From positions 338,245 to 402,244 of the forward strand of contig DILV01000026.1 of the NCBI GenBank assembly GCA_002425225.1: 64,000 nt of DNA, read 5' to 3'. The notes under the pieces were generated by a model. The model made no database searches. It worked only from the letters and a program-made list of their open reading frames with translations, and was not told where the DNA came from. Source of the DNA: Thiothrix sp. UBA5583 (GTDB taxonomy: Bacteria; Pseudomonadota; Gammaproteobacteria; Thiotrichales; Thiotrichaceae). Shown here piece after piece: positions 57,445-64,000 of the stretch. Every line of letters starts with the position of its first letter. Position 1 is the stretch's first letter. The position numbers were made by a program, and so were the translations under genes.

Positions 57445-58185
57445 CTATTTTGTTTGCCGGATATAGGCTTGGGCGAAACGCTTGCCCAGTTCCAGTTGCC
57501 CGGCAGCATCCAGATGAATGCCATCCCCCAGTTTGCCCAGACCGTCAGTCAACACCATGCGGGCATTGACCAGCGAGTTAGGCAGGGTTTGCTGTTGCTG
57601 GCGGACGGCTTCAATGGATGCTTGAAAAGCCGGGTGTTGCAGGTTGGTTTGCCCGAACAGGAACAGGCTGTGAGGGGAGTCCAGATCGTTGCGCAGATTT
57701 TCAATCATCTGTTTGAGTTGGTTGCCATATTGTTTGGCAATGGGCAGGCTGCTTTGGGCATCACTTTCGCCCTGCATCCACACAATCGCGTCAACCTGCG
57801 GGCTGGTTTGCCCTTCGGTGGCGAAACCGATTTGCCGCAGCAAGCCTTTGTATAAGGCCTGACCGGGTTGCCATTGGCGGATCATACTGCCGGAAGCAGC
57901 TTGTTTGACCAGAATGATGCGGTCTTGCGGGAAAGCCTGGGCGAGGGTGTGGGCAAAGCTGACTTCCGGGCCGAAATACGCGAATTGCGCCAGTTTGCGT
58001 TCGCGCCCCTGATAAAAGTAATGCACATTGGTCGGCGTTGTTTTGTAAGCATGTGGCAAGTCATGGGTTTTGCCGCGTCCCATCATGTTGGACTGGCCTG
58101 CCAGAATGATCAGGCGGTCTTTGGCCCACAGGCTGGTGGGTTGCAGGCACAAGGCCAGGAGCAGCAGAGAGTGTGTCATGCGCAT
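57445..58185 (-). CDS. SGNH-type carbohydrate esterase (sialate O-acetylesterase-like)
   Basis: 246 residues. Signal peptide MRMTHSLLLLALCLQPTSLWA. Block I IILAGQSNMMGRG carries the nucleophilic Ser, VWMQGESDAQSS the glycine/asparagine-type oxyanion block, and DGIHLDAAGQLELG the Asp-His pair. The set fits the DUF303/SASA group of esterases that deacetylate sugars. The start at 58185 follows AAGGA by 10 nt. Confidence 0.86.
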   Translation of the reverse strand: MRMTHSLLLLALCLQPTSLWAKDRLIILAGQSNMMGRGKTHDLPHAYKTTPTNVHYFYQGRERKLAQFAYFGPEVSFAHTLAQAFPQDRIILVKQAASGSMIRQWQPGQALYKGLLRQIGFATEGQTSPQVDAIVWMQGESDAQSSLPIAKQYGNQLKQMIENLRNDLDSPHSLFLFGQTNLQHPAFQASIEAVRQQQQTLPNSLVNARMVLTDGLGKLGDGIHLDAAGQLELGKRFAQAYIRQTK

Positions 58186-58335
58186 GAATCGGGAATCCTT
58201 TCCAGATAAGAACTGCCCGACTCTAGCACACCCGGAGGAAAGTCGCAGGCAATAGCCTGAATTTGCTGGTGATTTATCCTTATGACGGCCTATTATCGTG
58301 CAATACATGAGTTTTGCGTGACTTTTTCCAGCAGC

Positions 58336-58350
58336 GTATTAGACTTGCGC
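58336..58350 (+). repeat. 15-bp repeat, copy 1 (upstream of terC-like gene)
   Basis: GTATTAGACTTGCGC occurs here and, identically, at 59724-59738. Each copy lies 20-28 nt before a start codon. TTGCGT, 17 nt and TATTAG also form a possible promoter at this copy. Confidence 0.5.
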
Positions 58351-58377
58351 AGTTTTTCCAATGAGAGCTTTAACGGT

Positions 58378-59145
58378 ATGGAATGGTTGTGGGACGTTAA
58401 CATCTGGAGTGCCCTGATTACCCTGACGGTGCTGGAGATTATCCTAGGCATCGACAATATCATTTTCCTGACCTTGCTGGTCGGCAAGCTGCCCAAGGAG
58501 AAGCAGGCATTTGCCCGCCGCTTCGGTTTGCTGGCAGCGATGGGAACCCGGATTTTACTGTTGTTGTCAGTAGCATGGTTGGCAAAGCTGGTAGAACCGC
58601 TGTTTGAAGTAATGGGGCATACGGTTTCCGGGCGGGATTTGGTGTTGCTGTTGGGGGGGCTGTTCCTGATCTACAAGGCGGTTACGGAAATTCATGGCAG
58701 TCTGGAAGGTGGTGAGGAACTGCACGGCCCCAAACATGTCCCCAACCTGTTGCCACTGGTGATTATCCAGATTGCCATCATCGACATTGTGTTCTCGCTG
58801 GATTCCGTCATCACGGCGGTCGGTATGGCGGATCATGTAGGGGTGATGGTGGCTGCCATTGTGATTGCGATTGGTGTCATGATGTTTGCTGCCAAACCGA
58901 TTGGCGATTTCGTGGAAGCCAACCCGACGTTCAAGATGCTGGCTCTGGCCTTCCTGGTACTGGTCGGTGTGGCACTGGTTGCGGAAGGTATGCACGAAGA
59001 AATCCCCAAGGGTTATCTGTATTTTGCGATGGCTTTCTCGTTTGGGGTGGAAATGCTCAACATGCGTCTGCGTAAACGCAAGGGTGAAACCGTGCATTTG
59101 CACCAGATTTATGATGACGTTGAAAAGGAATCGGCAGGACGTTAA
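58378..59145 (+). CDS. TerC-family integral membrane protein
   Basis: 255 residues with about seven helices. The diagnostic acidic motifs are VLEIILGIDNIIFLTLL and IQIAIIDIVFSLDSVITAVG. TerC/Alx proteins bind or export metals, especially Mn2+, and often protect exoenzymes that need metal. The ATG at 58378 puts helix one at the usual site; the open frame back to 58282 is not needed. Confidence 0.92.
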   Translation: MEWLWDVNIWSALITLTVLEIILGIDNIIFLTLLVGKLPKEKQAFARRFGLLAAMGTRILLLLSVAWLAKLVEPLFEVMGHTVSGRDLVLLLGGLFLIYKAVTEIHGSLEGGEELHGPKHVPNLLPLVIIQIAIIDIVFSLDSVITAVGMADHVGVMVAAIVIAIGVMMFAAKPIGDFVEANPTFKMLALAFLVLVGVALVAEGMHEEIPKGYLYFAMAFSFGVEMLNMRLRKRKGETVHLHQIYDDVEKESAGR

Positions 59146-59151
59146 TCGCTG

Positions 59152-59649
59152 TTAGCCCAGTGATTGTTTCCACTGGGCGAATGCAGCTTGTTGCTGGCGC
59201 AAGCTGGCAACCTGCTCAGGCAGGGCTGGTGCGAACATGGGCAGCATGTGTTCCGGGTCAGGTGGCAAGCCAGCCCGCAATACGTAGAAATGGTTGCCGA
59301 AATCACGGTTGCGTGCATCGGCAGCGGGGTAGCAATCCCGCCGTGCACCAGTCAGCAAAGGGATCAGCCCTGCTTGATCCAGTTGCCCGCGCACCGCGAA
59401 AAAGGCTTCCACCAGATCCGTGCCGTTGGCATCAAATGACTGATCTCGTTCCGGCAGGCTGATCATGATCTGGTTGATACGGCCTTCACAATAACCCAGC
59501 AGCGCCTGATGCTGCTGGCCTTGCGTATCCAATAATTCAAGATTCATGTAACTGTGAGCGGATTGTGCTTCCCTGACCAGTGGTGCTTCCGGGTCATACG
59601 GCGAAGCCTCCTGAATGCCGAACAAGCGTTGCAGCAAGCGTAACAACAT
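59152..59649 (-). CDS. Hypothetical protein
   Basis: 165 residues, not recognised. It begins MLLRLLQRLFGIQEASPYDP, has no clear signal peptide or membrane helix, and contains one Cys pair region (YCEGRIN; RRDCYPAAD). The C-terminus is Gln/Ala-rich. It converges with the TerC-like gene, with 6 nt between stops. Codon use resembles its neighbours. Confidence 0.7.
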   Translation of the reverse strand: MLLRLLQRLFGIQEASPYDPEAPLVREAQSAHSYMNLELLDTQGQQHQALLGYCEGRINQIMISLPERDQSFDANGTDLVEAFFAVRGQLDQAGLIPLLTGARRDCYPAADARNRDFGNHFYVLRAGLPPDPEHMLPMFAPALPEQVASLRQQQAAFAQWKQSLG

Positions 59650-59723
59650 GTGTGTTTCTCATGATAATGCCCAAGTTAGAGTGTAAATTAAGCAGGCTTG
59701 CGCATGGATGAATTGGTTTTACA

Positions 59724-59738
59724 GTATTAGACTTGCGC
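59724..59738 (+). repeat. 15-bp repeat, copy 2 (upstream of phytase-like gene)
   Basis: Identical to 58336-58350 (GTATTAGACTTGCGC). It lies 20 nt before the ATG at 59759. Flanks differ from copy 1. Confidence 0.5.
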
Positions 59739-59758
59739 GAACTCTATTGAATGGATGC

Positions 59759-60706
59759 ATGATGAAAAAACTTTTACCAAGGTTTGGGGCAGCGCTCATT
59801 GGAATGCTCTGTGTGGGCGTGGCGTTGGCAGTTCCTCCTGACCTGACTATCCATAGCAGCCTGACGATTTCGCCTGCCGAGGTTAATGGGATCAAGTTGA
59901 CCGAATTATCAGCACTAGCTTGGGATGCTGATGAACAGGTGTTGTATGCCCTTTCCGACAAGGGGCGGGTATTCCATCTGCGTTTGCAATTATCCGGTAA
60001 TACCCTGGAATCGGCAGAGCCTGTATTTGCCGCCCAGTTGCTGGATAGCAAGGGCGTGCCATTGAAGCGGGGGCGTGCTGATGCGGAAGGTTTGACCGTT
60101 CTCAATGCAAACAACCGCAAGCGCGGGGATAGCGTGCTGGTGGTTGCACTGGAAGGCGAGCCGCGCCTGGTGCGTTTCACCCCGCAAGGGCAAGCCATCA
60201 GCAACATCGACCCGCCTGAACCCCTGCGGACTCGTGCGCGATTCCAGCATGGCAATGATGCACTGGAATCGGTTACTTTCCATCCCCGCTATGGTTTTCT
60301 CAGTGCCCCGGAACAGCCTTTGAAAGGTGAGCCGCCTGACCTGCATTCCGTCTATTCCACTAGGGGACAGAAGTGGTCTTTCATGGCTTACCCGGCAGAA
60401 AACAGTGGCATCAGTGCGCTGGAAGTGTTGCCCGATGGTAATTTGCTGGTGCTGGAGCGTGCCTGGTCTGGGTTTTTAAATCCGTTGGTGATCAGTTTGC
60501 GCTACTTGGATTTTGGGCAGTGTTCACGGGATGGGGCTTGTACCGCGCAGGATTTGCAGGTGCTTTCCAGTCGTCTGGTAGTTGATAATTTTGAAGGGCT
60601 TACCCATATTCAGGGCAACCAATACCTGATGGTCAGCGATGATGGTGACAGCGACTGGCTGCGTACCAACCTGACCCTGTTTACCCTTGATCCGGCAGGA
60701 AACTGA
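59759..60706 (+). CDS. Secreted phytase-like esterase family protein
   Basis: 315 residues starting MMKKLLPRFG. Signal peptide ends near AVALAVPPD. The body fits the esterase-like activity of phytase family: ELSALAWDADEQVLYALSDKG, RADAEGLTVL, GNDALESVTF, PDGNLLVLER and the C-terminal NFEGLTHIQGNQYLMVSDDG. The fold is a beta-propeller; the true substrate is not known. It ends one base before the start of the protease gene. Confidence 0.85.
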   Translation: MMKKLLPRFGAALIGMLCVGVALAVPPDLTIHSSLTISPAEVNGIKLTELSALAWDADEQVLYALSDKGRVFHLRLQLSGNTLESAEPVFAAQLLDSKGVPLKRGRADAEGLTVLNANNRKRGDSVLVVALEGEPRLVRFTPQGQAISNIDPPEPLRTRARFQHGNDALESVTFHPRYGFLSAPEQPLKGEPPDLHSVYSTRGQKWSFMAYPAENSGISALEVLPDGNLLVLERAWSGFLNPLVISLRYLDFGQCSRDGACTAQDLQVLSSRLVVDNFEGLTHIQGNQYLMVSDDGDSDWLRTNLTLFTLDPAGN

Positions 60707-60707
60707 C

Positions 60708-61835
60708 ATGAGTAGCAACCGATCTTTCAACCTGTTTTTGTGGGCTTTGCTGGGCGTATTCCTGCTGTGGGTGGCGCAGCCGGTGTGGAGCCCCTGGTTT
60801 CAGTCGGGCAGCCGGACAGCAGAGCCGCGTCCGGTAGTGGCGCGTGGCGATTTGGCAACCGATGAGCAGGCAACCATCGACATTTTCGAACAAAACAGTG
60901 CGTCGGTGGTGTATATCACCACGGTTGAACGGGTGCTGGATTTTTGGACGCGCAATGTGAGTGAAGTGCCCAGTGGTACGGGAACAGGATTCGTTTGGGA
61001 TGGCAACGGACACATTGTTACCAACAATCATGTGGTGGAAGGCCACAAGACTGCCAAGGTGCGTCTGTCTGACCAGCGAGTGTTTGATGCAGTCGTGGTG
61101 GGAGCCAGTGCTGAGCACGATCTGGCGGTATTGCGCCTGCAAAAAACAGCCGATGTGCCGCCGCCCGTGCAAATTGGTACGAGTGGCGATCTGAAAGTCG
61201 GGCAAAAAGTGTTTGCCATCGGTAATCCCTTCGGGCTGGATCATACCCTGACCTCGGGCATCATTTCGGCACTGGGGCGCAGCATTGGTGATGAAGAGGA
61301 AGGCGGCGACATGAAAGGCTTGATCCAGACAGATGCTGCCATCAATCCGGGCAACTCGGGTGGCCCGCTGCTGGATAGTGCCGGGCGTGTCATCGGGGTT
61401 AACGTGGCAATTTACAGCCCCTCGGGGGCTTCCGCCGGTATCGGCTTTGCCATTCCGGTGGATGTGGTCAACCGGGTTGTACCGCGTCTGGTGAAAGACG
61501 GGCGCTATACCCGCCCGGTGCTGGGGATTGAAGCGGATGATTCCGTCAGTCGCCGTATTACCCAGCGTCTGGATACGGAGGGTGTGCTGGTACTGCGGGT
61601 GGCAGAGGGTTCCCCAGCAGCACAGACCGGTATTCGGGGAACTAGCCTGACCAGTAATGACGATGTTTTGCTGGGCGACATCATTCAGTCCATCGACGGC
61701 AAACCGACCCTGACGGTCGATGAACTGACTTCCGTGCTGGATGATTATGCACCTAATAGCAAGGTGCGTCTCAAGCTGCTGCGTGATGGCAAGGACACGC
61801 TTGAGGTGGAGGTTGTCCTGAGCATGACGCGGTAG
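60708..61835 (+). CDS. DegP/HtrA-like trypsin-type serine protease
   Basis: 375 residues. An N-terminal helix (FLWALLGVFLLWVAQPVW) anchors it in the inner membrane. The catalytic triad is His in GHIVTNNHVVEG, Asp in AEHDLAVLRL and Ser in NPGNSGGPLLDSA. One C-terminal PDZ domain (EGVLVLRVAEGSPAAQTGIR) follows. It degrades misfolded envelope proteins. The start at 60708 follows AGGAA. It is nearly contiguous with the phytase-like gene. Confidence 0.95.
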   Translation: MSSNRSFNLFLWALLGVFLLWVAQPVWSPWFQSGSRTAEPRPVVARGDLATDEQATIDIFEQNSASVVYITTVERVLDFWTRNVSEVPSGTGTGFVWDGNGHIVTNNHVVEGHKTAKVRLSDQRVFDAVVVGASAEHDLAVLRLQKTADVPPPVQIGTSGDLKVGQKVFAIGNPFGLDHTLTSGIISALGRSIGDEEEGGDMKGLIQTDAAINPGNSGGPLLDSAGRVIGVNVAIYSPSGASAGIGFAIPVDVVNRVVPRLVKDGRYTRPVLGIEADDSVSRRITQRLDTEGVLVLRVAEGSPAAQTGIRGTSLTSNDDVLLGDIIQSIDGKPTLTVDELTSVLDDYAPNSKVRLKLLRDGKDTLEVEVVLSMTR

Positions 61836-61928
61836 TGGGATTCTGATTTTTTACCTGGCATGGTGTCTGTGAACTCATGGGTATGATATGTTGGTGAGAG
61901 GTTATGCCCGGCTATAAAAGGAGGCAGT

Positions 61929-62483
61929 ATGTCGTTTGTTGCATCGCTAGCAAAACCACACAGTTGGACACGTAGCGAGTACGAGCGCATGGTTGACGCA
62001 GGTGTGTTTCATCCTGATGCCCGTTTTGAACTGATTGATGGCGAGATTATTGACATGGCGCCACAGGGTAGTTACCACGCAACCTCCATTCAGGTAATGG
62101 CGGATTATATTCGCAACCTGTTTGGAACAGGCTACCATGTGCGTATCCAGATGCCATTGGCGCTGGGAGAGGCTTCCGAGCCTGAGCCTGATGTCGCAGT
62201 GGTAACAGGTAACTTCCTTGACTACCGCCACGTCCATCCACAAGCAGCCGCACTTGTCGTCGAAGTGGCTAACAGCACATTAGCCTATGACCGACTGAAA
62301 GCAACTACCTATGCCAATCATGGTATTTCGGAATATTGGCTGGTAAACCTGGAAGAAAATTGCCTTGAGGTCTTCCAGCAGCCGGAAAATGGGCGATATA
62401 CCAGTTATCGTAGTTTGAAGACGGGGAGTGCGTTTGTGTGTGGCAACGGCAAGCAGGTGATGGTTGGTAGTGTGCTGGTGTAG
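61929..62483 (+). CDS. Uma2-family PD-(D/E)XK endonuclease-like protein
   Basis: 184 residues. The family motifs are RFELIDGEIIDMAPQGSYH, EPEPDVAVV, AALVVEVANSTLAYDRLKA and ISEYWLVNLEEN, with the Glu/Asp residues forming a PD-(D/E)XK site. AGGAGG lies just before the ATG. Uma2 genes are very numerous in cyanobacteria and some filamentous bacteria; their role is unknown. Confidence 0.92.
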   Translation: MSFVASLAKPHSWTRSEYERMVDAGVFHPDARFELIDGEIIDMAPQGSYHATSIQVMADYIRNLFGTGYHVRIQMPLALGEASEPEPDVAVVTGNFLDYRHVHPQAAALVVEVANSTLAYDRLKATTYANHGISEYWLVNLEENCLEVFQQPENGRYTSYRSLKTGSAFVCGNGKQVMVGSVLV

Positions 62484-62553
62484 TCATTCACATCGCATTC
62501 GAGAGCCACTTTTGCTAATATTTTAAGGGAATCAAATTGAGTGCAGCCCGACT

Positions 62554-62970
62554 ATGCCAACCAGAGACATCTACCATAATACCGTTAAACACGCTTTAGA
62601 AAAAGGCGGGTGGGATGTCACGGCTGACCCATTCCTGTTACGTGCTGGCGCAATCTCCATGTATGTCGATTTAGGGGCAGAACGTTTGCTGGCAGCCAAT
62701 AGAAATGAAGAGAAAATTGCGGTAGAAATTAAATGCTTTTTACAAGCTTCTGATATCTCTGAGTTCCATGCGGCATTGGGGCAATTCATGAACTATCGCC
62801 TTGCCTTGAGTAAGCAAGAACCTGACCGCGTTCTGTATCTTGCTGTACCTGCCGATACTTACGACTCATTTTTCATCCAACCCTTCATTCAAGATGTATT
62901 GCATCAGTATGAGGTTAAGCTGATTGTATTCAAGCCTGATCAAGAGGTTATCACGCAATGGATAAGTTAA
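62554..62970 (+). CDS. XisH family protein
   Basis: 138 residues: DIYHNTVKHALEKGGWDVTADP, YVDLGAERLLAANR, KIAVEIKCFLQASDISEFHAA, and LYLAVPADTYDSFF. The EIK and upstream Asp resemble a PD-(D/E)XK nuclease core. XisH is required with XisI for excision of the fdxN element in Anabaena. Its 3' end overlaps xisI by 13 nt. Confidence 0.93.
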   Translation: MPTRDIYHNTVKHALEKGGWDVTADPFLLRAGAISMYVDLGAERLLAANRNEEKIAVEIKCFLQASDISEFHAALGQFMNYRLALSKQEPDRVLYLAVPADTYDSFFIQPFIQDVLHQYEVKLIVFKPDQEVITQWIS

Positions 62971-63293
62971 TGCTGTACCGTCAAGCCATCAAAAGTCTGC
63001 TTAAAGAATATGCTGATCTTTCCGCTGCGGATAAAGAGGTGGATACCCAATTGCTGTTTGATGAAGCACATGATCACTACCAACTCATGCACGTTGGCTG
63101 GATAAATGGGCAACGCATCTACGGTTCAGTCATTCACCTAGATTTGATCAATGGCAAAGTCTGGCTACAACACAATGGTACAGAAGGCGATATTGCCCAA
63201 GAGTTGATGGCTGGCGGTGTGGTACGGGAAGATATTGTGCTGGGTTTCCGTTCGCCTGCGGTACGTGTGCATACAGGTTATGCGGTTGCTTGA
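62958..63293 (+). CDS. XisI family protein
   Basis: 111 residues: YRQAIKSLLKEYADL, DTQLLFDEAHDHYQLMHVGW, IHLDLINGKVWLQHNGTEGD and LMAGGVVREDIVLGFRSP. It matches XisI and sits in the invariant XisH-XisI order with overlapping genes, so the two probably form one complex. No fdxN or other nitrogenase gene is in the window. Confidence 0.93.
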   Translation: MDKLMLYRQAIKSLLKEYADLSAADKEVDTQLLFDEAHDHYQLMHVGWINGQRIYGSVIHLDLINGKVWLQHNGTEGDIAQELMAGGVVREDIVLGFRSPAVRVHTGYAVA

Positions 63294-63306
63294 GCGCATA
63301 AACGCA

Positions 63307-63534
63307 TCACAAGATGCTCAATTTGTTGCAGGCTTGCACATTGACCTCGACAAACGCCTCCCAAGTCATGAATGGTTGGTAATTGATCTCATATTGCTCA
63401 TCCACACGGCAAATACTGGGGCGGTTAGCATAAATACTACACTGCCTGTTGCTGTCGTCGTAATGCTGGCAACAACCATCACCACGATCCAGAAACTGGG
63501 TTTCGGTGGCTAAGTGGACGTTGCGGCAACAGGT
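63307..63534 (-). pseudogene. YkgJ-family cysteine cluster protein, 5'-truncated
   Basis: The minus-strand frame reads CCRNVHLATETQFLDRGDG, then CSIYANRPSICRVDEQY and MTWEAFVEVNVQACNKL, which fit the C-terminal three quarters of a YkgJ-type Cys-rich protein. The usual N-terminus with the first Cys residues (CxxCGxCC) is replaced by unrelated sequence and only a TTG lies upstream. The gene appears cut at about 63533, with remnants of another gene attached. Confidence 0.65.
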
Positions 63535-63988
63535 AACTGATTGCAAAGCCTTTGCTGGTATCGACAATCACTTGTGCTGCCACGTCTCCCTTGGTGGTTT
63601 TGCCTTGTGACAGTTGATAAAGCCCGCTGACTCCTGATGCTACACCGCTAAAGGTTGCTCCCATTTTTCCGGCTTGCATACCGGATTGGTGCATGTCGGA
63701 GAGGGCAGCTTTGGCTTCAAACCCGTTAGCAACCCGATTCGCGTGTTTACTATCGGTGGCTTTTAAGGCTTCGTCATAGGTGGTGTCGCCGGATGCAACA
63801 TTGTCGGCTTCCACGCATTTGTGTAGCCTTTCGGAGGCACTTGTATAGTTGTTGGGTTCTTTGTGAGGTTCCCTTGTCGTGTTTATTATACTGAGCAATG
63901 TCACCAATTGATTTTGGCTCATTGTGTGTTTCGTGGTCTTGCAGGGTGAACCTTGAAACTGGTGGCACCCAGCCCAACTGATAGCCAT
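63535..63988 (-). pseudogene. Frameshifted remnant of an unrecognised gene
   Basis: On the minus strand one frame reads polar coding-like sequence (SRFTLQDHETHNEPKSIGDI) from 63977 and stops making sense near 63850. Another frame then carries SERLHKCVEADNVASGDTTY and a Gly-rich segment MGATFSGVASGVSGLYQLSQ down to 63540, where it is fused to the YkgJ remnant. The change of frame and the fusion suggest decay by deletion. No family recognised. The stretch may continue past the window end. Confidence 0.45.
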
Positions 63989-64000
63989 CCGATAAGTCAG

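Noticed and set aside
61891..61918. TTGGTG-16-TATAAA before the Uma2 gene
   Set aside because: The -10 box abuts the AGGAGG ribosome site, so a transcript from it would begin after or within that site. A promoter further upstream is more likely.

Overview
The window looks like chromosomal DNA of a non-enteric gammaproteobacterium. The reasons are an E. coli-like S10/spc/alpha ribosomal gene order, ZapD, a PilS/PilR pair, RfaH, XseB-IspA-Dxs linkage, and an RpoH with the sigma-32 RpoH box. XisH/XisI and Uma2 genes and GC-rich palindromic repeats inside genes suggest a filamentous sulfur-oxidiser type genome (Thiothrix-like, Thiotrichales). That last step is inference; no search was run. No tRNA, rRNA, CRISPR array or intact insertion sequence was seen.

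Layout. 1-10.6 kb: end of the S10 operon, complete spc operon (rplN to secY-rpmJ) and alpha operon (rpsM-rpsK-rpsD-rpoA-rplQ), with an internal terminator-like hairpin and promoter after rpmJ. 10.7-18.1 kb: bioB, mnmG-rsmG-parA-parB (the usual gid/par block), rpsT with a TTG start, coaE and zapD. 18.1-23.1 kb: a DUF2914 secreted protein, then xseB-ispA-dxs (isoprenoid precursor supply) and a DoxX-type membrane protein. 23.2-26.9 kb: a 681-residue protein built almost wholly of heptads, divergent from rpoH. The rpoH leader carries a perfect CIRCE operator, so HrcA probably controls sigma-32 here. Two 31-residue paralogous membrane proteins follow. 26.9-30.2 kb: HNH nuclease, a Tae4-like amidase with an overlapping lipoprotein gene (candidate effector-immunity pair), a SPOR protein and an L,D-transpeptidase.

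30.2-41.6 kb: pilS-pilR, then nadE-glnB-tmcA-acyltransferase, in which nadE and tmcA carry in-frame palindromic repeat insertions; uppP, a MidA-type methyltransferase, pteridine reductase and rfaH. 41.8-51.8 kb: a Gld-like ABC module with a DUF4340 protein, a FIST-domain sensor with a hybrid histidine kinase (NosP/NahK-like), a lytic transglycosylase, an ABC-2 exporter and a hemerythrin-like protein.

52-57 kb: a GluR0-type ligand-gated channel directly followed by a tightly coupled operon of two DUF4178 proteins, a 55-residue membrane peptide, a DUF350 protein and a membrane spermidine-synthase-like enzyme. This is the best candidate for an under-described system. 57-64 kb: stress and envelope genes (GlsB-like, SGNH esterase, TerC, phytase-like esterase, DegP-like protease), then Uma2, XisH, XisI and a decayed region with gene remnants.
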